64,000 bases of DNA from Emydura subglobosa (Eukaryota; Chordata; Testudines; Chelidae), in NCBI GenBank assembly GCA_007922225.1, contig ML679956.1, positions 73,792,164-73,856,163 on the forward strand, in the 5' to 3' direction. Under the pieces are notes generated by a model that was not told the origin of the DNA, ran no database searches, and worked only from the letters and a program-made list of their open reading frames with translations. Shown piece by piece: positions 1 to 11,828 of the stretch. The position numbers and the translations under genes were made by a program. Position 1 is the stretch's first letter, and each line of letters begins with the position of its first letter.

Positions 1-850
1 GAGGGCAGGGATAGGATACAGAGGGACCTAGACAAATTGAAGGATTGAGCCAAAAAAATCTGATGAGGTTCAACAAGGACAAGTGCAGAGTCCTGCACCT
101 AGGACGGAAGAATCCCATGCATAGCTACAGACTAGGGACCAACTGGCCAGGTAGCAGTTCTGCAGAAAAGGACCTGGGGGTTACAATGGACAAGAAGCTG
201 GATATGAGTCAGCAGTGTGCCCTTATTGCCAAAAAGGCTAACGGCTAATTGGGCTACATTAGTAGGAGAATTGCCAGCAGATCGAGGGAAGTGATTATTC
301 CTCTCTACTCAGCACTGGTGAGGCCAAATGTGTACTATTGTGTCTAATTTTGGGCCCCCCATTACAGGAAGGATGTGGAAAAATTGGAGAGAGTCCAGCG
401 GAGGGCAGCAAAAATAATTAGGGGGCTGGAGCACATGACTTATGAGGAAAGGCTGAGGGAACTCGGCTTGTTTACTCTGCAGAAGAGAAGAATGAGGGGG
501 TATTTAATAGCAGCCTTTAACTACCTGAAAGGGGGCTCCAGGAAGGCTGGAGCAAGGCTGTTCTCAATGGTAGTAGATGACAGAACAAGGAGCAATGGTC
601 TCAAGTTCCAGTGGGGGATGTCTAGGTTGGACATTAGGAAAACCTTTTTCACTAGGAGTGTCGTGAAGGACTGGAATGGGTTACCTAGGGAGATGGTGGA
701 ATCTCCAGCCTTAAAAGTTTTAAGGTGCAATTTGACAAAGCCCTGGCTAGGATGATTTAGTTGGGGGTGATCCTGCTTTGAGCAGGGGGTTGGACTAGAT
801 GACCTCCTGAGGTCCCTTCCAACCCTCATCTTCTATGATTTTATGATTCT
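1..850 (+). mobile_element. CR1 LINE, 3' part (ORF2 end and 3' UTR), cut by window edge
   Basis: The start matches the region just after the reverse-transcriptase core: a [16 protein letters not shown] block, then [17 protein letters not shown], then [29 protein letters not shown] stop and frame breaks lie between these blocks, so the copy is dead. The 3' end has the CR1 terminal block gatgacctcctgaggtc followed by imperfect atgattct repeats at 829-850. Confidence 0.93.
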
Positions 851-871
851 ATTGCAACTGACTCTTATGGC

Positions 872-1375
872 AAAGGAATCTATCATATTTATCTCCATTA
901 TTAATTTATTATTGTTGCACCTAACAGTCCTGAGCATGGACCAGGACCCTATTGTGCTAGGCACTGCACAAATAGAGAACGAAAAGAAGGTCCTTGACCC
1001 AAGGAGCTTAAATTCTAAGTGAAGGAGAAAAGACAACAGACGATCTCAGGCAGGCGGAGGAGTGCAAGCAAATAGTGAGATGATATTGGTCGATATCACA
1101 GCACAGAAGGAGATTAACCATTAGCAAATTTGTAGGCTTCATAGCAGAGGAGACTTTTAAGGAGGGAGTGGAAGACAACCAATGAGGTGTCTCTGTAGAC
1201 GTTTTACAGGGAGGCCTTCCCAAGTGTTCAGGGCAGCATGGGAGAAACCACAAAGGGTCTTGTTTGAGCATTTAACAAGTGGGCGTTAGAAGCTGGCGTC
1301 CTGGGCTGATTGGTGGCGCGAGTCGTCATCTCCATGGGGGATGAGAGAATGCAGGTAGGGTGGGGACAGCTGGTG
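872..1375 (-). repeat. Unclassified 0.5-kb dispersed repeat, copy 1
   Basis: The + strand begins with a TTATTATT-rich end, then blocks resembling the reverse complement of the SINE tail (gcaccta..tggaccaggaccc..gtgctaggcactg), then tracts shared with the copies near 23.4-24.6 kb (gagatgatattggtc, tttgtaggcttcatagcagagga). I do not know the family. The shared terminal tail suggests a retroposon read on the minus strand. Confidence 0.6.
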
Positions 1376-3510
1376 TGAGGAAGGGGTGAACTGAGTAGGT
1401 TAAAATACGTACTTCCTTCCTGCCCTTCCCTGTCCCTGCTGTGCTTCATGGAAAGCCAAACCTTTCGCCATCCCGTGATGTGGAGCTGAAACAAATCTTC
1501 TTTGAAGGCTCATGGATGTTAAGCGCTGCCATTTCAAGGAGGAATGAGAAGATGAGCTTTGTGCCTCCTTCATCTCCTTGCCATAAAGCTAAGCTGGAAC
1601 CCAGGCAGGAGTGGAGATGGAAGGTGGTAGCCCTCACCTTGTGGATTTTGTTGTCACATAGAAGTTGGAGGGGAGGATAAAGGTCCCGGGTCTCCTCCTA
1701 GAAACTAGGTGGTTGTCAGAGGAAGGAAAGAGATCCCTGGCTTCTCCTCAGAAACCAGCCAGAGGGAGGAGAAGTGCTTTGCACTTCTTCATCCCCCTTC
1801 CACCGCAATGTTGGGGGCTGGGCAGGAAAGAGCCAGAGGCCCCTGAGAACGCAGGTCACCCACCAGAGCGTGATAGCAGGCTGTTGTCTCCATAACCTAG
1901 AAGTCGACATGAGCAGAGGAGAACGGGGTCATTTGGAAGGAAGGGTTATGAATAGGGAACTGGAGGGGGGGATGGCATCTCAGATGTTTTGGATGGGACA
2001 GGTTCTGGGCAAGCTTGTATGCTTGGGTGCTTTAGCTGAACCTGAGCTCCAAACCTTCTGTGGTTCTTTCATCACTAACTGCAACCTGCAAGAGGAAGTG
2101 CTGCACGTTAATGCCTGGTTGGCATGCAAAGAAAGATAAGTCAGTCTCAGCGTACTGCACGGCGCTAACGCTGCAGTTGCCAAGGATAAATATAGAGACA
2201 AAACTTGGCTTGTCCGACTGGGATTTGTAATGCAGCCAGACTGCAGGGATCCACTTGGACTGCAGCAGAGGTCAGAAGCTGAGTGTCCATGAGGATATAA
2301 TGTCACCTGTGACACTTATAGGAAGCCAGACCAAAATTTTCAAACCTGGGGACGTAATGCTAGGCTCTTGTATCCATATTTATATACCTAAATAAATGTG
2401 ACCTGATTTTTTTTTCAGAGGTGCTAAGCAACTGCAGCTTCAGCAGCCTAAAATTAGGAAGCCAGGTAGCCAATTTTGACCCAACTCTACTACAGTTAGT
2501 GTAGACTAGTGGCTTTGCATACTTGGGGGGGGTGGGTTTTTTCCCCCTCTGACCCTGAAAATTTCTCTTCTATAAATATGCAGATCATCAGGCCTAAATG
2601 TCTGCACATTGCAGTCAATCATACACAAACAGCACCAGCTGCAGTCTCTGTTCTCCTTGGACAGAGCCCTGTGCCATCGTATTCTGCACTGAGACCTCCC
2701 AGTCCTGATGGCAGGCTGAACGCTTAGATGTATATTACGTTTTGTTTTCATTGAGACTTAAAACAGCAGGAGAGTGTAACATGGGAGAAATGGGATTTAT
2801 CCTGAATCCTTCCTGACTGGTAAGACCTTCACTGGTCTAACTGAGCGGATGTCATCGTACAAGAGAGTGTCTGCCTGTGTGCAGGGTGGGATTCAGAAAG
2901 TGAAACCCAGGCCTTGGTTACCCATTAACTCTCATGGTGCAACTGTATAATTGAATGTGGCTTTTTATGATGTCCTGAGGTGGTGTAAGACCTAGACCTG
3001 CAATGAAACCCTCGTCAGGGATCTGAACTTTGGGGATCGAGCCCCTGTTAGAACTTGTTACAATGTGAGTCTAATCTTCTGTTGATTTTTAGAATGAGAG
3101 ATGTTGGAAATGGGGGGGAAATATTTAGGCAAAACATTTGAACCCCGAATGCCTGGTGTTAGATGTTTAACTTCATTTTTCAGCAAATTTATAAGTTTGG
3201 GCTTGATTATTCAGACATGCGGAGCATCCACATCTCTCAATGACTTCAATAAGAGTTGTGTCTGAAAACCTAGGCATTTAAGCAGGTGCCTAAATATGGA
3301 GATAGGTAGTGAGCGTTAGACAGCCATGGGGAATGGTGGCCTTGCTGTATTAGTTCAACTCTAATTCATTCCTCTGCCAGGTTAGTTTTCTACTGTGTAA
3401 TATTAGGCCAAGTCATTACTGTTTAGAGCTGAGTTAAAACTGAAATTTCTGTCCCTTGGGAAATTCTGATACTTGAACATTTGTAGAGATGAAGAGGGGT
3501 CCAGTAATTA
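1376..3510. other. Stretch with no recognised gene
   Basis: The only clear structures are weak palindromic fragments at about 2330-2470 (a ttttcaaa..aggctcct type) and about 3195-3300. Open frames of 60-120 codons occur on both strands, but they overlap one another and show no domain or splice context. Confidence 0.5.
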
Positions 3511-3511
3511 A

Positions 3512-3715
3512 GGGCAGTAGCCTAGGACTTGGGAGACGCACATTCAATTCCCTGCTATGCCGCAGACTTCCTGTGCGACCTTGGAAGGGGTTATTTAGTC
3601 TGTGCCTCAGTGCTCCATCTGTAAAATGGGGATAATGGTGCTTTTCTACTCCAGGGGAGTGTTGGGAGGATAAACAAATTAGAGTTAGTGAGGTGCTTGT
3701 ATACTGTTGCAAGGG
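3512..3715 (+). mobile_element. MIR-type SINE
   Basis: The CORE and 3' parts are clear: tgcgaccttgg..., then tgcctcagtgctccatctg, taaaatggggataat, and a trailing gaggtgcttgtatactg. These are the usual landmarks of MIR in sense orientation, diverged by substitutions and small gaps. The tRNA-like head is weak. Confidence 0.82.
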
Positions 3716-4369
3716 GGACCATATAAGCATATTTCATATGAAATGTTCATCCCAAATCAGGACAAAAAGTTGAAATATGTAAACTTTTAGCAAATTGAAA
3801 CAGTCCCTAACGTTTCAATTCAGAAATGGCGAAATACTGAAGTGCAGCATTTTTGATCAAAATAAGACAAATGTTTCATTTAGGTTTGTTGAACATCCCT
3901 GAAACATTTTGTTTTGTATCAGTTCAGCATTGAACTGCATTTCCCTGTGGGTGGTTCACGGAAGTTATGGTTTGTGTGCTTTGCACAAACAGTCATATGA
4001 CACCCATGGTGCCCCACGACAGAGGTGACACTGTTGCATCATGGGAGATGGAGTCTTGGCCAAGGAGCCTAGCCCATAGGAGAATGGAGAAATATGGGGA
4101 CCCAAACTTCATCTCCTACAAGACAATGGACCACCATAGGAAAATGCAGCTTAAAGTTGAAGTGACTTGAAAAGAAATGCTTTGGGTCAGTTCAACAAAC
4201 TGAAATATTTTGATTTGGGTTGAAGCAACCCAATGCAAAATATTTGATTACCCGATGGCAAATCAAAAAACGTCAGCAGAAACGGCATTCTCCATGGGAA
4301 CAGTCATTCCGATGGATAACTTCTCATCAGTTCTGCTAGTGAGCATTGGGGTGTCCAGCTTGAACAACC

Positions 4370-4500
4370 TTGAAGGGGCCTGACTTTCAGAAAATACCAA
4401 GCACCCACCCCTCAGAAAATCAGGCCCCTTTACGGCATCTCAAGTCAGGCAGCCAAAATCACTCGCCCGTTTGGTCTCTTTGGATTCATAGGTCTGCTAA
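4370..4500. repeat. Imperfect palindromic repeat
   Basis: An arm near 4374 (aaggggcctgactttcagaa) pairs with an arm near 4415 (ctcagaaaatcaggcccctt), with outer arms around ccagcttgaaca and tcaagtcaggc. It belongs to the class of short hairpin-like repeats seen through the window. Confidence 0.65.
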
Positions 4501-5890
4501 GGCTATCTTGTATCACTGAAGCAGCACAACATGGGCTTAAACTAGTCAGGAGAGGTCAGGAAAGAAATCCCATCTGCACAGAGGAAATCTCTGCCAAGCA
4601 CAAAGCTGATGTAGGCGGCTCACCCCTCATCCACTCCCCTGGTGTAAGGGGCAGGAGAGAATGTGTTGGGGGTAGAATGTTGGGTTAGGGAGGGGGCATG
4701 GGGAAGCAGCACTATGCCCTGTTCTCCATCATCATAAGTTAGGGTTGCCCAGGGCAGCTCTCACTGGCATCTGGGCTGGTCACCAGCACCCTGCACCCCT
4801 TGCTGTGTGCGCCACCCAAGCAATACTTGAACAGAGTAGAGAAACAAGGACTCCATCCCCGTGCTTTCTCCAGGCCAATGTGAAATGTCTCCAGAGATAG
4901 TGGCCTCCCTTCCCTCGGTGCATTATTACTACTATTCTGCAGTATCATTAGAAGCTTTCCCAGATCTTCAGCCTCTATTTTTCCTCTCTTTTCCCTCTGC
5001 TAGGCTCCAAGCTGGCCTATTTTACCCTGCTGCTACTCTATACGCCATTCAGTCTCCTCCTCCATTTGCTTCTGAATAGCTTCTTCCCTCCACCTTCTCC
5101 GTTGCTCCCCACCGAGTGCACGTGGTGGGACAGAGGCAAATGGCGAGAGATACATTGAGAAGGCTGGTTTACAGATTACTGGCCCCAGGCCTCTGAATAA
5201 GGGATTCACTAAGAGATATGCCTTTCTTCACTTTGACACAGCACTGAAGCCAGCGTCTCCTGGCTCTGAAATGACCATACATGAATTTTAGAATGGCAGC
5301 ATTTCAAAGTTCTGCCCTTACGAATGGCCATCATTACAGTGAGCTCTGTGACCCGACACTTACGCACCCTTTTTTCTAATCATTGATAACTTCTCCTAAA
5401 TTCTGAAGCCTCTTGGAAGAACACAGTGACTCAGATGTTACTCATGCCCCCACTGAAAGAAAAGTTCTTCCTAAGATTCGAAACACAGGATATTTCCTGC
5501 CTGAAATATTTTCATTTGGGTTTTATTTACGTTTAATTACGTGTAAATGATCAAATACGTAATGGGTCAGAACAGGACTTTGCTTTGCAAACAAATGAAC
5601 AATCCAGCAAAGCTGCAAGTGCAAAATCTCAAGAGCCACGTTATTTCCATAGGACCCTCTGGGGAATTAGGTTTTGCAGGGGTGTGGATTTGCTCTGCTT
5701 TTAGAATGCTAAAGTCCCTCACGATTATCTTGGAGTGATGCCCACATTCAGCCACTCTGGGGCCCAGCCCGGCCAGAGTTCAGGGGCTGCACAGCCAACA
5801 AAACTGGCCACCTGGGAATCTGAAAGGGGATCCTCAGTGGTCCTGCTGCAGCTTCACTTCTCCAGTACCTGAGCTAGCCAGATGAAAGTT
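4501..5890. other. Stretch with no recognised gene or repeat
   Basis: I see only short, overlapping open frames and mixed composition. None has splice context or a family motif, and I can support no repeat in it. Confidence 0.45.
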
Positions 5891-5893
5891 AGT

Positions 5894-5950
5894 GGGGGTA
5901 TGTTTACATGAGCTTAATCACACCCCATAATCACAGTGTAGATATACCCC
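5894..5950. mobile_element. Very short MITE (about 57 bp)
   Basis: Inverted ends gggggtatgtttacat and agtgtagatatacccc flank only about 25 bp. They resemble the ends of the larger gtctaca-type MITEs in this window, so this looks like an internally deleted copy. Confidence 0.6.
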
Positions 5951-5959
5951 AAGAGGCAC

Positions 5960-7900
5960 CAGCACGGAACTTGCAGACCAGGGAAGGAGGGGCTAAGGGG
6001 GCTTTAAGGCACTTTTATGCCCCTCCCGTCCCGATCCCAGGCTGCCCTGAGGGCTGGAGCAGCCGCTGACCTAATTTAAAAGTCCCACTGGCCTGTCTAT
6101 ATTACAGCAGCTTCCCTGGCCTGCCCTGTTGGTGGCGGCACTGCCCAGGTTCTCCACCGTTCTGTGGTCCAACCTCCCACATGCCTCAGTAGGCCCACAA
6201 CAACAGGGTTTGCAAGGGATCCTGGGAAGGCAGCCTGCCGACGTCTCTACAGTGCCTGTGCTGAAGGAATCTCCCCCCAGTGCGAATCGGGGGAGTTTAG
6301 CAATCTTTTACCTGGCATAAATGGCCAGATCAGGGGTGAGGGACACCCCATAATGTGTTTAGCTGGATTTAGGAAGGGTTAGATATTTTAAATGGCTAAT
6401 GAGGGCCACAGTAATACTGAATAATATTAAATAATGAGAGACTGGAGTAGATGCCCTCATGTTTCAGGGCCTACGTCACAACTTCTAAGAGATGAGGTTA
6501 GTAAGACACTTTCCCTGATCACAGGTCATTGCATGGTTATCGAATACAAGGATTCAAGAACCTTTCTCTGAAGCAGCTGGTATTGGCTGTCATTACAGCC
6601 AGGGCACCACAAAAGATGTCCGTGGGTCTAATCTGGAACAGCAATTCCTATGTACCCTGGAGATTGCATTGAGAATAGCTGCCTCGTGTCACTAGCGCTC
6701 AAAGACAGATTTGATAATTGGTCTTCTCCAGAAAATGAAAGACTACATGTGCCAAAGTCAAGAAATAGAAGGTACTGCAGGCTGCATAATTTACCTTTTA
6801 ATCCTGAGTTATCACTTCGGAAGGCATCCATTAAGTGAATTTGGCATGATTATACTACAGCTGTTTTCTAGTTTGCAGATAGACGTGCATCTCCCAGGGA
6901 GTCATTCCGTTCAAGAAGATAACCACATCTTACATACACATAAACCCACTGAAAGGGATCAGTGATCTGTCTTGCCAGCTGGTGCTGTCATTTTATATGC
7001 AATTTGTTTTAAACAGTGTGAAAAAATATTCCATAGATTGTGTTATTGTGACTTGCTTTGAATAGCTTTCTAATGACTTTCCTCTTTGTCTGAAATGTTT
7101 TGAAATTACAATAGTTTGGTCTCCATTTAGGCCAACAGACAAAGCACAATCAAGTGACAATGTGAGGTCTTTATGGAGCAAGCTATATATTCAATTGCCA
7201 GGCCAATGTTGTAGGGAGAAGTGATGGTGTAAATCAGCACCAAGAAAATCCATCTAATCAGAGATACTTCCTGAGCATCCCCATTTTTAACACAAGTAGG
7301 CTGAGAAATGATTAACAACTCCAGGCCCTGATCAGACCAAATGCTGCTTGTTAGAGATGGGGATTAACGGTAATAACATTGTTTCCATTGCAGACAAGCA
7401 TCCTTTCTGTAGTTCCCTCATGCATATTCATCAGTTTGGTGAGTTAGCTTTTTTAAAAATGAGAATCATAATAGAATTAATAAAAAAGGTAATTCAGTAT
7501 GAAGTCAATGGGAAAATAAACCCAATGGATTAAACTCCTCCCTGGTATAACATCACTGAAGGCAATAGAGTTGCACCAGAGATTAATCAGATTCCATTTC
7601 ATCTATATAGTTAGTTGATATAGATGACTTTGTTTCCAAAGGGCCTCTGTTATATTCGTAGACACAGTTTCTCTCTCTCTTTTTCTCACTGCCTGATCTA
7701 CATACTATTGACATAGATGGAAGGACTTCCATTCGATTCAGTGAGCTTTAGCTCAGGTCTTTATAATTAGGAAATACAGAGATCAAGGGGAAAAGAAAGC
7801 TAATGTTATTGCATAACTATTTTAAAATAATGTTTTTTTGTTGCAATAAATGTACCAATCCCTGTTATATCAGGACTCAGGTTTTACAAATGTAAGGCCT
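5960..7900. other. Non-repetitive stretch, no gene recognised
   Basis: The part from about 7020 to 7320 is AT-rich, lacks repeat landmarks and has a composition typical of noncoding intronic or intergenic DNA. A weak palindromic fragment lies near 7500-7580. No open frame here carries a recognisable domain. Confidence 0.4.
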
Positions 7901-7902
7901 GA

Positions 7903-8015
7903 TCCTACAAACTCTTAAGCACATAGGTAACTTTTACTCACTTCAATAGTCCCATTGAGCTTACTCATGTGAATAATATTATGTTCTTAAGTGTTTGCAA
8001 GACTGGCCCATAGAG
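7903..8015. repeat. Imperfect palindromic repeat
   Basis: The arms read ggcctgatcctacaaactct and, inverted, agtgtttgcaagactggccc, around a centre near caatagtcccattgagc. The layout is that of the 'gatcctgcaaac...' hairpin repeats seen elsewhere in the window. Confidence 0.7.
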
Positions 8016-8925
8016 AGTCCAATGAGAGAAACAGGCTGTTTTTATATTAGCATTTCTAGCCAGGAATTTTACATTTTTGGGGAAAATCCTTGTTCGTCTT
8101 TGTCTCTAAACCAGTTCTTCAGTGGTGGCGCACTGAGACTTCTGAAATCCATTCAGATGCTGTGAAGAGCTTTTTTGATTTCCACTTGTGAGCTGCAAAA
8201 TTATTATTATTATAATTTTAAATTAATCTTTTCCTAAAATAAGTATTGATCAATGGCTTCAAATATGGCACTGGGTGAACCTTTTAATTTATGGGGATTT
8301 TCAGTGTACCACCCTGACCAGTGGGGTAGGTTATTTTATGCTATCAGTGTCCACTTGATACAACTAATGGCTAGATTGTTCCCTGGGCAACTCACTGGCT
8401 CAGGGGCTCCCTCCTTACACCTGGGCTTGGGCTTGCTAGATCTTGGGGTCCTGTATGCAGAACTAAATGATGACGTGTGTCTGCTGCTCCATTTCCACTA
8501 CTACATCCTCCAGAGCAGTAGGGTGGGGGATGCGCTGAAGCATGGCGCATTGGCCAATGCAGCTAAACCAGAGCAGGAGGAGAGGGGCATCATAATTTGC
8601 TTGTGGAATAAGTCAGCAGCAAACCATCAATTCCCTTAAGCAAAGGGGCTTATGGAGGAGATTTTGACTCCCTGAGTCACAATTCCTTCACTAGGAGGCT
8701 GCTGGACAGCTCAGCAATGTGCCGCCCCTTTCCACAGGTTGTGTCCTTGTGGCCCAAGCTAATTTGCTCATTTGATGCACCTAAGCAATGCTTGTGCTGG
8801 AATTCGTAACGTCTGTGAAGAGCCGGGCTCACTGTGTGCTAATCACTACAAACATAGTGGAGTACACAGAACATATAGCTTTTCTTTATAAACGCAGCCT
8901 CAAAAAAGAATATGAATTTCCTCCA
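8016..8925. other. Stretch with no recognised gene
   Basis: It contains a 128-codon open frame (8253-8639) that matches nothing I recognise and has no splice or promoter context. A short ATT run lies at about 8200-8214. Confidence 0.4.
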
Positions 8926-8929
8926 TGTC

Positions 8930-9125
8930 CCCAGGTGCTGTTAATGACAATACCTAACTCTCAAAGTGCTTTGCAAAGGGAAGTCAATGTCCCCATCTTT
9001 CAAAAGGGGAAACTGAGGCACAGAGTGACTTGTTAAAGGTTGCCCAGCAGGCCACTGGTAGAGTTGTGGTCTAGAACCCATGTCACAGTTCAGTGCTTTG
9101 TCCACTAGGCCACTCTGCTTCCTTG
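8930..9125 (-). mobile_element. MIR-type SINE, antisense
   Basis: The + strand shows the reverse-complement landmarks in order: a gcaaaggg..caatgtccccat block, ggggaaactgaggcacagag, a gttgcccagcaggccactgg block, then tctagaaccca and ccactaggccactctgc (the inverted tRNA-like head with its B box). Confidence 0.87.
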
Positions 9126-9143
9126 GTGAAGTAGCAGCTCTTG

Positions 9144-9170
9144 TCTTTTTCTTTCTTTCTTTCTTTCTTT
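9144..9170. repeat. TTTC microsatellite
   Basis: A short run of tttc units lies directly beside the preceding antisense MIR. Confidence 0.9.
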
Positions 9171-9396
9171 GGCATTAAATAGCCGACGTTTGTTTTTAAG
9201 GCTATCAGTCTAAATTTGTTTTTCTTCAACATCACAAATTCAGATCTCATACTCCTTTTGCTTGATTAATTTTTAATGCCTTGCATATTAAACAAAAATA
9301 TGCCTGCTTTCCCAGAAGTTCTAGGAGCCCGCGTCCATTGGTTCGCTGAGATTTCTAGGGTTTGGTTCTAAAAATTCATTTGTCTTTCACATGCTC

Positions 9397-9553
9397 CAGT
9401 GCTTAATTTGTGCCAGGACTTGCCAGAGCTCAGACCCACCACCTCTAGGCTTAGTAGTTCATAGCCCCAGCACCTCTGGGCCTGCCGTGTCAGTCATGAA
9501 AGTAAAAAAATTGATTGAGCCCCAGCACCTCTTTCATTACAAATTAAGCACTG
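9397..9553. mobile_element. hAT-type MITE, 157 bp
   Basis: The terminal inverted repeats are cagtgcttaatttgt and acaaattaagcactg, which match perfectly over 15 bp. Flanking 8-mers acatgctc and gcatgctt agree at 6 of 8 positions, as expected for an aged hAT target duplication. There is no coding capacity. Confidence 0.87.
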
Positions 9554-9561
9554 GCATGCTT

Positions 9562-10220
9562 CTGTCCCTGCTTAGCTTCTAGGTTTTGTGATACGTGACA
9601 CCAATATCGCAGGTATCCCTAGTGTTTTCTGGGAAACTGCCACAGGTCTGTCTGGGAGCAGCAAATATCCTCAAGGCAAAAAAGACAACATCAGAAGGCC
9701 GTGACCCTTGTGTCACATGTTAGGGGTTCAACCCGGAGCAATGAAGGGGCATATCACTGCCCGTAACTCCAGGTGCCTCAAATGCTCTGAAGTTGTGACT
9801 CACAGCTCGGACACCAACAACCAGTGGACAAGCCTTGAGCATCTGACTCAGCCCCCTGCAGCTCTGGTTCAGCGTTGTCACGCCAGCAGCCTGCCAGCAA
9901 CAGAAGGGTCCCTGATCTCCACTAACCTTGGTTACTACTTGCAGGGTGATCCCAACTCACCTCCCACCCTGAAGTTCCCCCAACATGTCTGCCTTGAAGA
10001 GTCCAGCCCTCTCCTGGAACACGCAGAGAATGAATAAGGTTCATTGCTCCTTTAAAGAGACATGCTTATGTTTTGAGAAGCTGTTTGGTCACACTTGCAG
10101 GCTAGGGCCATAGCATCCCTATGTATGAGTGACATCCTGCAAACTGAGACGTTTCCTGCATGCTGGGCTTAATCTGTAATTCCCAGAGATCTTCCCAACT
10201 CTCGTTTTATTTTCTTAAAG
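9562..10220. other. Stretch with no recognised gene or repeat
   Basis: Nothing here is supported beyond a 109-codon open frame at 9708-10037 without motifs or splice context. Confidence 0.4.
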
Positions 10221-10224
10221 TGAA

Positions 10225-10380
10225 GGTATTGTTCCTTGGAGAGGCAGTGTGTCCTAGGGGATACTGCACTGCATCGCACTGGGACTCAGTAAACAATGCT
10301 TCTCTGCTCAGCTTTGTTCCTGGCGTGCCATATGACCTTGGCAAGTCACCTCTCTGTAATGTAGCACTATGTTAAAACCC
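10225..10380 (+). mobile_element. MIR-type SINE, truncated
   Basis: The head and core of MIR are visible (gaggcagtgtgtcctagggg, gggactcag, then atgaccttggcaagtcac). The sequence fades after the cacctctctgtaa block. Confidence 0.75.
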
Positions 10381-10884
10381 AATTAATGCCCAACACGTTA
10401 GAGGGCTTTAGAAATCACATCCCTGTATTACTGCCATCTGTAAACAAGCCTCTAGTGTCGCCTACCCAAGACTTCCTTAGAGATATAAAGACAGTGGCTA
10501 ATGCCAGGAGAGATTTGATCAACACAGCTGAGTTTAGCTGGGATTGAATTTCTTTTTTGCTGTAAAACCATCTTGTATTCATGGGAGAAGAGTGGAAAAG
10601 AGGGAAAAGGGCTGCACAGCCACAAACATATTTACCTAGCTGAAGACTAGAAGAAAGGGCTTTAAAGTTATTATTGAGGTGCAGTGTCGCTTTAATGACA
10701 TGCCTAGGGTTGCACAAGAGTAAATGGTGGTGCTGGCAATGGACCTAGGGCTTCTGAGTTCCCATATGACGATTTAACCACCAGAGAATCCTTCTCTTAT
10801 GGCTTCAGACACTATAAAAGCAGAGGAAACATGGAAGCATGTTTAGAAGTGGATAGCAGAAAAAATAAAGCAGATGAAATTTCT

Positions 10885-11525
10885 AAGCCACAGTGTGCCC
10901 TTGTTGCCAAGAAGGCTAACGGCATATTGGGCTGCATTAGTAGGAGCATTGCCAGCAGATCGAGTGAAGTGATTATTTCCCTCTATTCGGTGCTGGTGAG
11001 GCTGCATTTGAGTATTGTGTCCAGTTTTGGGCCCCCACTACAGGAAGGATGTGGACAAATTGGAGAGAGTCCAGCGTAGGGCAATGAAAATGATTCGGGG
11101 GCTGAAGCACATGACTTATGAGGAGAGGCTGAGGGAACTGGGCTTGTTTAGTCTGCAGAAGAGAAGAGAGAGGGGATTTGATGGCAGCCTTAAACTGCCT
11201 GAAGGGGGTTTCAGGGAGGATGGAGCTAGGCTGTTCTCAGTGGTGGCAGATGACAGAACAAAGAGAAATGGTCTCAAGTTGCAATGGGGGGAGGTCTTGG
11301 TTGATATTAGAAAAAATGTTTTCCCTAGGAGAGTGATGAAGCACTGGAATGGGTTACCTAGGGAGGTGGTGGAATCTCCATCCTTAGAAATTTTTAAGGT
11401 GTGGCTTGACAAAGCCCTGGCTGGATTGATTTAGTTGGGGTTGGTCCTGCTTTGAGCAGGGGGTTGGACTAGATGACCTCCTGAGGTCCCTTCCAAGCCT
11501 AATCTTCTATGATTCTATGATAATA
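10885..11525 (+). mobile_element. CR1 LINE, 3' fragment
   Basis: It starts inside the CALVAKKANGILGCISRS block and runs through [25 protein letters not shown] to the terminal gatgacctcctgaggtc and tctatgattctatga. It is 5'-truncated, the usual outcome of target-primed reverse transcription. It ends about 200 bp before the first receptor exon. Confidence 0.93.
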
Positions 11526-11722
11526 ATTAATCTCTACTGTAATCCTGTTGTTTAGCTTTAAGTCTTCTGCACCAGGCAGTGAGTTGGCAATGTCTTTATT
11601 TCACCTCCCAGGGCTGTTTTTCCTCCAGCAAGAGGATCCCAAGATTTGCTGGTTTTCCATAAACTCAGAATAGACTCCCTAGTTGCAATGTGTTTGTAAT
11701 TGTTTTTCCTTCTGCCTTTCAG

Positions 11723-11828
11723 GTCACAGCAACGCACTCAGACTGCATCATCAGAAAGGATCAGGAGGCTTGTCTGGAGAAGATAAGGAGAGCAAGTGCA
11801 CTCAATCCACTGAATGAGTCCTTCCCAG
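11723..11828 (+). CDS. ADCYAP1R1: PAC1-type class B GPCR, internal exon (start of extracellular domain)
   Basis: This internal exon encodes about 35 residues of the N-terminal hormone-binding domain of a secretin-family receptor. Visible marks are HSDC near the start, ACLEKI ten residues on, and an N-E-S glycosylation sequon just before the end. In PAC1 (receptor for PACAP, Gs/Gq coupled, plasma membrane) the HSDC cysteine forms one of the ectodomain disulfides and CLEKI lies on the alpha-helix that contacts the hormone. The acceptor follows a strong pyrimidine tract ending in ctgcctttcag; the donor is ccag|gtgagt, a consensus match. The exon ends after the first base of a glycine codon (phase 1), which the exon at 48904 completes. 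A second AG lies 7 bases further in, giving an alternative start at 11730 and a 99-nt, phase 1-1 exon. From HSDC to the glycine the length equals what I recall for mammalian PAC1, but many residues differ. The signal-peptide exon was not found upstream. Confidence 0.8.

Noticed and set aside
375..755. Long CR1-coded open frames (also 11015-11434, 37446-37886, 38089-38448) as host genes
   Set aside because: They are pieces of CR1 ORF2 with frame breaks, followed by CR1 3' UTR.
8253..8639. A 128-codon open frame (MASNMALGEP...)
   Set aside because: No recognisable motif, no signal peptide at the start, no donor site in a useful position; it could not be tied to the missing first exon of the receptor.
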